From: Burkholderiaceae bacterium
GTDB taxonomy: Bacteria > Pseudomonadota > Gammaproteobacteria > Burkholderiales > Burkholderiaceae_C
Reading direction: 5' to 3'
Length of the DNA: 43,291 nt
NCBI GenBank assembly: GCA_030653255.1
Contig: JAURZS010000037.1
Span: forward strand, 1 to 43,291
The position numbers and the translations under genes are program-made. Positions within the stretch are counted from its first letter, which is position 1; each line of letters starts with the position of its first letter. The notes under the pieces are model-generated. The model was not told where the DNA came from and ran no database searches. It saw only the letters and a program-made list of their open reading frames with translations. This document shows, one piece after another, positions 16,164 to 24,108 of this stretch.

Positions 16164-16205
16164 GAAGAATAGTAACTGGTTCATTGGCACAGCAACGGAG
16201 ACACC

Positions 16206-17174
16206 ATGAAAAAGTTCAAGCTTCTGGTTTCTGTACTCACGCTGGGTTTGTGTGCTGCGGCGCATGCGCAGGGCGCCTATCCCACAAAGCCGATTTCAAT
16301 GATCGTGCCCGGGCCAGCCGGGAGCGCCATAGACAATGTCGCCCGGGTCATTGGGGATGCCATGTCGGCCACTCTGGGCCAAAGTATCCTGCCCGTCAAT
16401 GTCGAAGGTGCGGGCGCCACACTGGGCACGATTCGGTTGGCTCAATCGCGGCCGGATGGCTATACGATCCTGTTTCACAACGTCGGTTTGTCCGTTGCAC
16501 CGTCGCTCTACAACAAGCTGCAATACGACGTATTCAACGATCTGCAGCCGCTGGGACTGACGAGCGAAGTACCCATCGTCGTTGTCGCAAAGAATGATCT
16601 TCCACCAAAAAGTGTGGCTGAACTGGTCGCCTATGCCAAGAGGGAAGGAAAAAAGATGACGTTGGCGACGTCCGGACCAGGTAGCGCCTCGGACTTGTGC
16701 GGAACCGTTCTGCAGCAGCAGATGGGGACCCAATTCACGCTTGTCCCGTACAAAGGTTCTTCGCCCGCACTCACGGACATGATTGGTGGGCGCATCGACC
16801 TGATGTGCGACCAGACAACCAGCGCAGCATCACAGATCAAAGCCGGCCGCATCAAGATCTATGGCACTGCATCGAAAGAGCGACTCGCCATTCTCCCGGA
16901 TGTCCCCACAATGACCGAGGGGGGCTTGCCGTATGTCTTTTCCATCTGGCAAGGCATGTACGCGCCCGCAAAAACGCCACCGGAAGCCGTGAGGGCGCTC
17001 TCGGCCGCTTTGCGCAGCGCCATCCGGCAGGAAAAGGTCAAGGAGGTTCTGCGGTCCAAATACAGCGTGGAAACCGTCGAGGCAGAACGGGCCACGCCTG
17101 AATTCCACACCAGATTCCTGAGGCAGGAAGTCGAGCGCTGGGCTCAGTACTACAAGGGCATTACCAAGCAGTGA
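16206..17174 (+). CDS. Bug/TctC-family periplasmic receptor
   Basis: A 322-residue receptor with a Sec signal peptide (MKKFKLLVSVLTLGLCAAAHAQ, cleaved after AQ). Its mature start AYPTKPISMIVPGPAGSAIDNVAR has GPAG where most members have PGG. Further family segments are VEGAGATLGTIRLAQSRPDGYTIL and VPYKGSSPALTDMIGGRIDL. A GGAG ribosome site precedes the ATG. It is the first gene of a plus-strand cluster whose promoter carries an inverted repeat. The hydrolase-fold gene begins about 50 bp after its stop. It presumably binds the compound degraded by the cluster. Confidence 0.92.
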   Translation: MKKFKLLVSVLTLGLCAAAHAQGAYPTKPISMIVPGPAGSAIDNVARVIGDAMSATLGQSILPVNVEGAGATLGTIRLAQSRPDGYTILFHNVGLSVAPSLYNKLQYDVFNDLQPLGLTSEVPIVVVAKNDLPPKSVAELVAYAKREGKKMTLATSGPGSASDLCGTVLQQQMGTQFTLVPYKGSSPALTDMIGGRIDLMCDQTTSAASQIKAGRIKIYGTASKERLAILPDVPTMTEGGLPYVFSIWQGMYAPAKTPPEAVRALSAALRSAIRQEKVKEVLRSKYSVETVEAERATPEFHTRFLRQEVERWAQYYKGITKQ

Positions 17175-17225
17175 GCCGCACCCGGTGTCATCTGATCCGC
17201 AACCAGCAACGCCAACTCAACTCCA

Positions 17226-18065
17226 ATGAATCGAAGCAACAACTACCCGATGAACGGCGTACGCATCCACGTCGAGGACGACGACTTCGTGGAGCCATGG
17301 CTTGACCACAGCACCGTCCTCATGCAGCACGGGTTCTGCCGCAACGGCGAGTTCTGGTCGACATGGGTGCCCTACTTTGCACGCAAGTTCCGCATTGTCC
17401 GACCAGACCTGCGTGGCCATGGCCAAAGCAGCGATCCCGGACCTGACTACAGGCTCACCCTGGATGATCTGATCGCGGATCTCATCGGCGTTCTCGATGC
17501 CCTGGAAATCGACGCAGTTCACTATATTGCTGAATCATTTGGATCCGTCATCGGAGTGTCGGCGGCAGCCCGGCATCCGCACAGATTCAAGAGCCTCTCG
17601 CTGCACCATACGCCAGTCAGTGTGGGGCCCGATGCAGGTCAGGCGCAAGCGGTAGGCCATTCCTCGTGGCGCAACGCCATTACAGATCTTGGCGTTGAAA
17701 AGTGGTGGCTGCAAGCCCGTGGAGCCACTGGTGACCTCACAGGAAACCCCAAGGCCGATGCCTATACGGCGCGTGAGGCTGCGCGGACACCGGTCCATGT
17801 GGCGGTGGCCCTCGCCGACCTGGCCAGAAGCTTCGACCTCTCCGATTCTCTGAAAAAGCTGAGCATGCCGACGCAGTTCCACACCTCAGGCCGCTACTCC
17901 TACACCACCAGCAAGGAGCAACAGGAGAGTTTGCTGAAACTGGTTCCCCACGCCGAACTCATCGTCCATGACGACGTGAAGGGGCGCACTTTTTTCAACT
18001 TCTTCGATGTCGACACCGTCGCCCCCAAAGTCGCCAGGTTTGTTCAGAAAATTGATTCGCAATGA
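17226..18065 (+). CDS. Alpha/beta-hydrolase-fold protein with degenerate catalytic triad
   Basis: A 279-residue alpha/beta-hydrolase-fold protein. The oxyanion strand (LMQHGFCRNGEFW, about 32-44), the PDLRGHGQSS loop (60-69) and the nucleophile elbow IAESFGSVIG with S104 are visible; the elbow has Ala-x-Ser-x-Gly instead of Gly-x-Ser-x-Gly. The acid normally found near residue 225 is absent (SGRYSYTT). The C-terminal His expected around 252-256 is also missing (DDVKGRTFFNFF). The protein may therefore use different chemistry, be a binding protein, or use residues I cannot place. It lies in the operon between the Bug receptor and IclR regulator. Confidence 0.82.
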   Translation: MNRSNNYPMNGVRIHVEDDDFVEPWLDHSTVLMQHGFCRNGEFWSTWVPYFARKFRIVRPDLRGHGQSSDPGPDYRLTLDDLIADLIGVLDALEIDAVHYIAESFGSVIGVSAAARHPHRFKSLSLHHTPVSVGPDAGQAQAVGHSSWRNAITDLGVEKWWLQARGATGDLTGNPKADAYTAREAARTPVHVAVALADLARSFDLSDSLKKLSMPTQFHTSGRYSYTTSKEQQESLLKLVPHAELIVHDDVKGRTFFNFFDVDTVAPKVARFVQKIDSQ

Positions 18066-18087
18066 CGCATTCACGGTTGCCGCAACC

Positions 18088-18885
18088 ATGAAGTCAGGAA
18101 AATTGAGCACTGGGGTATCTGAATACGATGTCGGGCCGCGCTCCCCATTGCGCACGGTGGAAGTGCTTCGCGAGCTGGCTCGGCACGAGGGGGCCGGCGT
18201 TTCCCTCGCTGCGCTGGCCGCAAAGCTTCAGTGTCCCAAGACAAGCCTGTTTCGTCTGCTTCGCTCCCTGGAAGCCGGAAAATACGTCATATCGGCCAGC
18301 GGGGAGCACCAGCTCGGGCCGGCCGCCTTGGAATTGGGCTTTGCTATTACAAACACGCGCGAGTTTCCTCGATGTGCAAGCACGACGCTGCAAGCGCTGG
18401 CACAGAAATGCAGAGAAACCGTCATTCTGGGCGTGCTCGCCAGCACAAAAAAAGAGATCCTCTACGCTGCGGTTATAGATGGCACACATCCATTGCGGTT
18501 CAGCGCCACGGTAGGAAGCAAGCATCCGCTTTATGGTTCAGCCTGCGGCTTGGCGGTGCTCGCCCACTCCGCACCGGCAGACCAGAGCGCTTACATCAAG
18601 TCAGTCAAGTTCAAGCGCCTGGCAACAAAGACCATCATGAGCACGATGGAGCTGAAGCGGCGCCTGGAGGAAATCCGAACGGATGGCATCGTGATCAGCG
18701 CGGATGGCATGGTGGAAGGCGTGCACTCATTCGCGGCGCCCATCCGTCAAGCGGACGGCACCGTGCATGCCGCCCTTTCCATATCTGCGCCAAATGCCCA
18801 TGCCGTCAAGAATTTCAGGAAGTTCGAGCAGCTGGCTCGAGATGCAGCAGCCGAGATATCCGCAATTCTCGGCTACACGAAGTAG
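18088..18885 (+). CDS. IclR-family transcriptional regulator
   Basis: A 265-residue IclR regulator. The N-terminal winged helix is SPLRTVEVLRELARHEGAGVSLAALAAKLQCPKTSLFRLLRSLEAGKYV. The C-terminal effector domain shows the usual features: a VGSKHPLYGSACGLAVLA segment, then IRTDGIVISADGMVEGVHSFAAPI, then AALSISAP. ATG at 18088 is preferred to 18007, which would overlap the hydrolase gene by 59 bp. It lies 22 bp after that gene and 23 bp before the racemase-fold gene, inside the operon, so it is probably autoregulated through the repeat at 16146-16163. Confidence 0.88.
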   Translation: MKSGKLSTGVSEYDVGPRSPLRTVEVLRELARHEGAGVSLAALAAKLQCPKTSLFRLLRSLEAGKYVISASGEHQLGPAALELGFAITNTREFPRCASTTLQALAQKCRETVILGVLASTKKEILYAAVIDGTHPLRFSATVGSKHPLYGSACGLAVLAHSAPADQSAYIKSVKFKRLATKTIMSTMELKRRLEEIRTDGIVISADGMVEGVHSFAAPIRQADGTVHAALSISAPNAHAVKNFRKFEQLARDAAAEISAILGYTK

Positions 18886-18908
18886 TTCCAACTCCGGAGG
18901 CAATTCCC

Positions 18909-19745
18909 ATGTCGCAAAGCAATGCTGCCCAAGGCGGCCCCATCAAGTTCTGGCACCAGTCGATGACGGAGCTTCAGCTTCTCGGACCCTACCGCGAATA
19001 CCTCGAGTCACATGCTCGCAAGGTGCTTGGAGACAGCGTCTCGATCACCGTGCATGGGGTGAAGCCAGGTTCATACCACGGCCGCGCACCGACGCCGGCC
19101 CTGGGGAACGCGTTTACCTACCACCGCATCCTGGACCACGTCATCGATAACGCCTATACGGCCGAGAAGTCCGGCTTCGATGCGTTCATCGTCGGTTCAT
19201 TCAGTGAGCCTTTCCTGCGCGAACTCCGCTCGCTCGTCCGCATTCCGGTCGTCTCGATACTCGAAAGCTCTCTTTTGATCAGTTGCTCGCTGGGAAAGAA
19301 AATCGTTCCCCTGGCCAACGGGCGGGAGCTCGAGGCACTCGTCAACAGCGCTGCCGAAAAACACGGCCTCAGGGAACGGATCCAGCCGGCGGCGACACTT
19401 TCCCCGCCGTGGCATGAGCCAGAGTTGGCGGCAGCCATCCATGATCCAGCGAAGCTCATTGCGGCATTTCGCGAGACTGCGCAAAAGCTGGTGGATGGCG
19501 GCGCGGAGGTCATCATCCCGGCCGAAGGCGTGCTGTGCGCGGTCCTGAGCGCCAACAACGTGACAGAAGTCGGTGGGGCGCCGGTGATCGACGTCTTTGG
19601 GGCGACCTGGCTGTACGCGCAGATGCTCGTCCGGCTTCGCAGGCTTTTCGGCACGACCGTGAGCAATGTCGGAGCCTATGCGCAGGCCGATCGGGCGCTC
19701 GTCGAATTGGTACTGGGCGCGTCTGCCGGAAAACCTGCAGCGTAA
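18909..19745 (+). CDS. Asp/Glu/hydantoin-racemase-superfamily protein lacking the catalytic cysteines
   Basis: A 278-residue protein with a strong GGAGG ribosome site 8 bp before the ATG. The two-domain Asp/Glu racemase fold is suggested by FDAFIVGSFSEPFLRELR (about 90-107) and GGAEVIIPAEGVLCAVL (about 198-213), which align with the hydantoin-racemase segments 'CFGDPGL' and 'GCAGM'. Both cysteine positions have changed: to S97 and A205. Nearby cysteines (C126, C210) are not in the usual places. The protein could be a decarboxylase or isomerase variant of the superfamily, or a non-cysteine racemase. It is co-transcribed with the flavoprotein and PrpD genes. Confidence 0.78.
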   Translation: MSQSNAAQGGPIKFWHQSMTELQLLGPYREYLESHARKVLGDSVSITVHGVKPGSYHGRAPTPALGNAFTYHRILDHVIDNAYTAEKSGFDAFIVGSFSEPFLRELRSLVRIPVVSILESSLLISCSLGKKIVPLANGRELEALVNSAAEKHGLRERIQPAATLSPPWHEPELAAAIHDPAKLIAAFRETAQKLVDGGAEVIIPAEGVLCAVLSANNVTEVGGAPVIDVFGATWLYAQMLVRLRRLFGTTVSNVGAYAQADRALVELVLGASAGKPAA

Positions 19746-19777
19746 ATCAGATGTCTGCCGTTTGATCGGAATCAGCT

Positions 19778-21241
19778 GTGTCTATTGGCTCACTGGGTAC
19801 GGAACCCTTCGACGTTGTGGTGGTCGGCGGTGGGTTGGCCGGGCTCTGCGCCACGCTGGCAGCAGCCGAACTGGGCGGACGGGTCGTCCTGCTTGAAAAA
19901 ATGCCGGCCCTGGGCGGCAGCACGGTGCTGAGCGGCGGATTCATGGCTTTCGCGGACACGCCGATGCAGCGCGAGGCCCATGTGCTCGACAGCAATGAAC
20001 TGCTGCTGCAGGACCTGCGGGCGGTGGCGGGGCCGGACGCTGATGAGGAACTGCTTCGCGCTTACGCAAATGGCCAGGCCCAACTCCATGAATGGCTGCT
20101 GAGCAAAGGGGTGCGGTATGCGGGGCTTGAGCAAAGCTCTGGCCAATCTGTTGCCCGCAGTCACCAGACCGATGCCAGAGAGATGCTGGAAAAACTGACC
20201 GGGCAGATCAGGAAGTATCCGCAAGCGAAAATATGCACTGACTCCCGCGCTATGGCGCTGATTCGCACTGAACTCGATGGTCCGGTGGCATCCGTCGAAG
20301 TCGAACGCGGTGGCTCGGTGGAGCGCATCCGTTGCCTGGGTGGGGTTGTTCTCGCCAGCGGCGGATTTTCCCGGTCAGAAGCATTGCTTCGGCTGTTCGC
20401 TCCGGCCCAGGCGCAGGCGGTTCGGATTGGGGGGGCAGGCAACACGGGCGATGGCTTGTGGCTTGCCTGGAAGCTCGGCGCCGGCGTGCGGGACATGGCA
20501 CAGATCCGAGGCACCTTCGGCACCCATCCGGACTGCACCGCCGAACAGCATGAAATCCTTTTGGCCTTTTATCTGGGCGCGATCATCGTCAACCTCGAGG
20601 GACGACGGTTCGTCGACGAATCCCAATCCTACAAAGTCCTGGGCGATGCCTGCCTGGCCCAGCCACAGCAGCGCGCCTTCCAGATCTTCGACCAGCGGGT
20701 GATGGACAAATCGAGCCCGGGTGTCCCGCTCTTCGACTTCCAGCCAGCATTGGAGCGCGGCCTGCTTGTCAAGGCGGACAGCCTGGAGGAACTGGCAGCG
20801 CGGTGCGGGATGGACGCCAAGGTGCTGCGCGCTTGCGTCGAGCGCTACAACGCCGGCGTCGATGCCGGATTCGATCAGGACTATGGGCGCGACGGCTTGT
20901 GCCACCACGCAGGCGCACTGTGCAGACTCGACCAGCCCCCGTTCTATGCCTACCTGTCGACCACCGCCCTTCTCGCTACTTACTGCGGCCTGCATGTGGA
21001 TGCGCTGGCACGCGTGCGTGATGTCTACGGCGAGCCCATAGAGGGACTCTACGCCGCCGGCGAGATCACAGGCGGCTTTCACGGCCAGACGTACATGACC
21101 GGAACATCCCTGGGAAAGGCTGCGTTCTTCGGCAGGGTTGCAGGCATTAACGCCTTTCGCCGCTCACGTAATGGGGCGGCCTCTTTGCAAGTTGGCGGAC
21201 CGGCATCCGCTTCGATCAACGTGAAGAGAGAGTCTGAATGA
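19778..21241 (+). CDS. FAD-dependent dehydrogenase, fumarate reductase flavoprotein type
   Basis: A 487-residue soluble flavoprotein starting at GTG (19778). FAD sites are VVVVGGGLAGLCATLAAAELGGRVVLLEK (13-41), the flavin loop ALGGSTVLSGG (44-54) and the C-terminal GLYAAGEITGGFHG (423-436). The active-site segment of fumarate reductases, 'HGxNRLGGN', reads HGQTYMTGTSLG here: His435 remains but the substrate-binding Arg is Tyr439. No heme-binding CxxCH and no signal peptide are seen. It probably reduces or oxidises a C-C bond next to a carboxylate that is not fumarate. Its stop overlaps the PrpD start (ATGA). Confidence 0.85.
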   Translation: MSIGSLGTEPFDVVVVGGGLAGLCATLAAAELGGRVVLLEKMPALGGSTVLSGGFMAFADTPMQREAHVLDSNELLLQDLRAVAGPDADEELLRAYANGQAQLHEWLLSKGVRYAGLEQSSGQSVARSHQTDAREMLEKLTGQIRKYPQAKICTDSRAMALIRTELDGPVASVEVERGGSVERIRCLGGVVLASGGFSRSEALLRLFAPAQAQAVRIGGAGNTGDGLWLAWKLGAGVRDMAQIRGTFGTHPDCTAEQHEILLAFYLGAIIVNLEGRRFVDESQSYKVLGDACLAQPQQRAFQIFDQRVMDKSSPGVPLFDFQPALERGLLVKADSLEELAARCGMDAKVLRACVERYNAGVDAGFDQDYGRDGLCHHAGALCRLDQPPFYAYLSTTALLATYCGLHVDALARVRDVYGEPIEGLYAAGEITGGFHGQTYMTGTSLGKAAFFGRVAGINAFRRSRNGAASLQVGGPASASINVKRESE

Positions 21242-22626
21242 CGAATACGATCAATCATCGGCTGGCGCGCTGGATGGTGGAACTGAAGGCGGACGAAATT
21301 CCTGAAGAGGTCATCACGCAGACCAAGTTCCGCGTTCTGGACCTGGTCGGCGCGATGCTGGGCGGCAGCCAGACCGTGCTCGCCGCGCAGGTTTCCAAGG
21401 CCATTTCGGGGCCTGAGCACGGGAGCGGCACACCAGCCATCGGACGCGCACAGCAAACCGGAACTGCCGCCGCAGCGCTGCTGCAGGGGACCATGGGCTG
21501 CGTGATGGAATATGACGACACGCACATCCTCGCGAGCATCCACTCCAGCACACCGGTGGTGGCGGCTGCCCTTGCCAAAGGGCAGCAATCGGGAGTGACG
21601 GGGCGCTCCTTGCTCGAAGCGGTGCTGGTCGGCAACGAGCTCAGCTGCCGCATTGCACTGGCGGCGCCGGGTGCGTTCCATCGTGCGGGCTTCCACCCAA
21701 CGGCAGTTCTCGGTGTCTTCGGCGCATGCTATGCGGTGGCACGCATGTCGGGTTTGAATGCCGGGCAGGTCGCCAATGCGATCGGCATCAGCGGCAGCCT
21801 ATCGTCGGGCATCATGGCTTCCTGGGAAGATGGCACCGACGCGAAGTCGCTGCATGCGGGCTGGGCGGCTTCGGCCGGTGTTCAAGCCGTCAACCTGGCC
21901 TTGTGCGGGGTGACCGGCCCTTCCAAAGTGTTTGAGGGCCGTTTTGGATTCTTTCCCTCGCACCTGCGCGCGGAGCCGATCCCCATCGCCTACGATGCCA
22001 TCGAGAAGGATCTCGGCCAGGTGTGGGAAGTTCTCAACATCGCCCCGCGCGAATTCGCCTGCGGCCACTACATCCAGCCCTTCATCGACGCCACGCTCCA
22101 GGCCTGCGCCGGCGCCAGGATTGACGCCGCCGACATATCCGAAGTGGTCTGCAGCGTCGCCGACTATATGGTTCCGCTGATTTGTGAACCGGTCGAGGAG
22201 AAGCTTCATCCGACCACCTCCTGGCATGCACGCTACAGTCTTCCGTTTTGCGTGGCCGAATGCCTGCTCAAAGGGAGCTTTACCAAATACAGTCTGGCGG
22301 AAAGAGACCTTGTGGACGAGCGCTATCTCGCGTTGATGCGCAAGATCAGATACGAAATCGACAAGTCAGCCCCCGATCGGACGCGATGGAGCGGCGAAGT
22401 GCGCGTCGTTCTCCGCTCCGGCCAAACCCTCAGGCACAGGGTGGAAGACATGCGCGGCAGCCCGCGCAACCCCATGACCACCAAGGAGCTGATCGACAAG
22501 TTCCTTCACAACACCGAGGGCATCATGAGCGCCGGCGCAGCCGCCGAAACGCTGGAACGAATTCTGGCCCTTGAAAGCGCCAGCGATATTCGCGAAGTGT
22601 TCGCGCCGCTTTCACGGGGCACCTAA
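21238..22626 (+). CDS. MmgE/PrpD-family protein
   Basis: A 462-residue MmgE/PrpD protein. The family includes 2-methylcitrate dehydratase, cis-aconitate decarboxylase and iminodisuccinate epimerase. Typical segments are VLDLVGAMLGGSQT, GTMGCVMEYDDTH (about 84-96), the GFHPTAVLGVFGACYA helix, then GTDAKSLHAGWAASAGVQAV, then the C-terminal lid domain with a second alpha/beta unit. The ATG overlaps the upstream flavoprotein stop, so the two proteins are translationally coupled and probably work in sequence. The substrate is likely a di- or tricarboxylate or a substituted analogue. It is not called prpD because no methylcitrate synthase or lyase is near. Confidence 0.88.
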   Translation: MTNTINHRLARWMVELKADEIPEEVITQTKFRVLDLVGAMLGGSQTVLAAQVSKAISGPEHGSGTPAIGRAQQTGTAAAALLQGTMGCVMEYDDTHILASIHSSTPVVAAALAKGQQSGVTGRSLLEAVLVGNELSCRIALAAPGAFHRAGFHPTAVLGVFGACYAVARMSGLNAGQVANAIGISGSLSSGIMASWEDGTDAKSLHAGWAASAGVQAVNLALCGVTGPSKVFEGRFGFFPSHLRAEPIPIAYDAIEKDLGQVWEVLNIAPREFACGHYIQPFIDATLQACAGARIDAADISEVVCSVADYMVPLICEPVEEKLHPTTSWHARYSLPFCVAECLLKGSFTKYSLAERDLVDERYLALMRKIRYEIDKSAPDRTRWSGEVRVVLRSGQTLRHRVEDMRGSPRNPMTTKELIDKFLHNTEGIMSAGAAAETLERILALESASDIREVFAPLSRGT

Positions 22627-22654
22627 AAATGCACGTCATCGACCGGTGCATTTT
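22626..22654 (+). terminator. Hairpin with T-tract between the PrpD and second flavoprotein genes
   Basis: AAAATGCAC (22626-22634) pairs with GTGCATTTT (22646-22654), and inside the loop GTC pairs with GAC. The right arm ends in TTTT, so it looks like an intrinsic terminator or attenuator. It begins at the PrpD stop codon and ends 35 bp before the next start, suggesting reduced expression of the second flavoprotein. The arms also could be a protein site. Confidence 0.45.
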
Positions 22655-22689
22655 CAATGCAGGCTTATTCTTCAGGAAGGCATGAGGCA

Positions 22690-24066
22690 ATGGCTGATTT
22701 CGATACCCAGGTAGACGTATTGGTGATTGGTGCGGGCGGCGCAGGTCTGGCTGCGGCGATTGCCGCAAGTGATCTTGGAGCTTCCGTGGCCGTGGTCGAG
22801 AAGCTGCCGCGCCCAGGCGGCAACACCGGTCTCAGCACAGGTTCGATCCCCGGTGCGGGCACGCGTTTTCAACGCCTGGCCGGCATCGACGACAACCCTC
22901 AAAAAATGACCGCCGACCTGCTGGGACTCAGCGGCGATCACGACGCCACCGACTTGACACGCATGCTGTCTGAACGGTCTGCTGAGCTTGTTGAATGGCT
23001 GGTCGACAAGGCACACATACGTCTGGACATCATCAAAGACTACAAACACGTAGCCCACTCGGTCCCCAGATTGCATGCCCCGGCGTCCCGAAAGGGTGCC
23101 GACCTCGTGCACGACCTGGTGGCCGCCGTAGAGCGCAGAGGCGTTCCCATTGTGTTGTCCAACCCGGTTGTCGATCTCATTCTCGGCAAGAACGGAGAGG
23201 TGATCGGCGCCACCACGCGGACCGCGCAGAACGCCGTGTCGCGGATTGGTGCCGGAAAAACCATTCTGTGCGTGAACGGATTTGGCGCCTCCCAGCAAAT
23301 GCTCGCGCAGTACTGCCCGGAAATCGCCGGCGCGATGTACAGCGGTGCCAAGGGCAGTGAAGGTGAAGCCATCCGCTGGGGAGCGCAGCTCAACGCGCGA
23401 CTGGGAAACATGGCCAGCTACCAAGGGTATGCAACACTCATGTACCCGCACGGCGAGCTGCTCTCATGGACCACCATTGAAAAAGGCGGCGTGCTCGTCA
23501 ACGACAAGGGCCTGCGGTTCGGCGATGAATCCATCGGATATTCGGGCTTTGCCGCGCCAGTGATTGCACAAAGCGGCAAAGTCCACGCCATATTCGACCA
23601 GCGCATCCGCGACATTGCGGCCAAGGAGCCGTGGTTCAAGGAAATACTGGACATGGGCGGTGCCAAGAAGGCCATCGATGTCCCCGATCTGGCGTCAAAG
23701 CTGGCGGTGGATCCCGCCGCGTTGCAGAAAACCTTGTCGGCATACGGTCAAGGCAGCGACGAGTTCGGCAGAAAGGATATCGGTATCGCCCCACTGCAAG
23801 CGCCCTATTGGTACACGCAGGTGGTGGGCGGGCTGTTGAGTACCCAGGGCGGCCTGATGATCGATCAGCACGCGCGGGTATTGGACAAGACCGACCGGAC
23901 GATTCCCAACCTGTATGCCGCCGGTGGCGCAGTCGCAAGTATCTCCGGACGCAGTGGGGGCGTTGGCTATGCATCGGGTAGCGGACTGCTGCATGCGATT
24001 GGACTGGGTTGGATTGCGGGAACTGATGCCGCCAATGCGGTGGCCAATCCATCCCATTCGAGGTGA
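22690..24066 (+). CDS. FAD-dependent dehydrogenase, 3-ketosteroid dehydrogenase / fumarate reductase-like
   Basis: A 458-residue flavoprotein. ATG at 22690 follows AGGAAGG by 9 bp; an upstream Met (22657) would add 11 residues and has no ribosome site. The FAD-binding motif is VLVIGAGGAGLAAAIAASDLGASVAVVEK (10-38), followed by RPGGNTGLSTG, and the C-terminal PNLYAAGGAVASISG, then GSGLLHAIGLGWIAG. Unlike the first flavoprotein of the operon it has no 'HG' active-site motif; the tail is closer to 3-ketosteroid dehydrogenase-type enzymes. The stop codon (TGA, 24064-24066) is the first three bases of an IS terminal repeat, so the original C-terminus may have been slightly longer. Confidence 0.84.
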   Translation: MADFDTQVDVLVIGAGGAGLAAAIAASDLGASVAVVEKLPRPGGNTGLSTGSIPGAGTRFQRLAGIDDNPQKMTADLLGLSGDHDATDLTRMLSERSAELVEWLVDKAHIRLDIIKDYKHVAHSVPRLHAPASRKGADLVHDLVAAVERRGVPIVLSNPVVDLILGKNGEVIGATTRTAQNAVSRIGAGKTILCVNGFGASQQMLAQYCPEIAGAMYSGAKGSEGEAIRWGAQLNARLGNMASYQGYATLMYPHGELLSWTTIEKGGVLVNDKGLRFGDESIGYSGFAAPVIAQSGKVHAIFDQRIRDIAAKEPWFKEILDMGGAKKAIDVPDLASKLAVDPAALQKTLSAYGQGSDEFGRKDIGIAPLQAPYWYTQVVGGLLSTQGGLMIDQHARVLDKTDRTIPNLYAAGGAVASISGRSGGVGYASGSGLLHAIGLGWIAGTDAANAVANPSHSR

Positions 24067-24108
24067 ACTGCCTCCCAGAAGTTGGACAAACGTCAAGGGG
24101 CCAGTTCA
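24064..24108 (-). repeat. Right end of an IS3-family element
   Basis: The terminal sequence begins TGAACTGCCTCC at 24064, reading inward. A second, inverted copy (GGCCAGTTCA, 24099-24108) lies where the transposase OrfB ends on the minus strand. This spacing of about 45 bp between the OrfB stop and the terminus is normal for IS3 elements. No matching left end is found up to 24568. Confidence 0.6.

Noticed and set aside
21238-22626. prpD (2-methylcitrate dehydratase) as a named gene
   Set aside because: No prpB, prpC or acnD is near, and the flavoprotein and racemase-fold neighbours suggest a different substrate.
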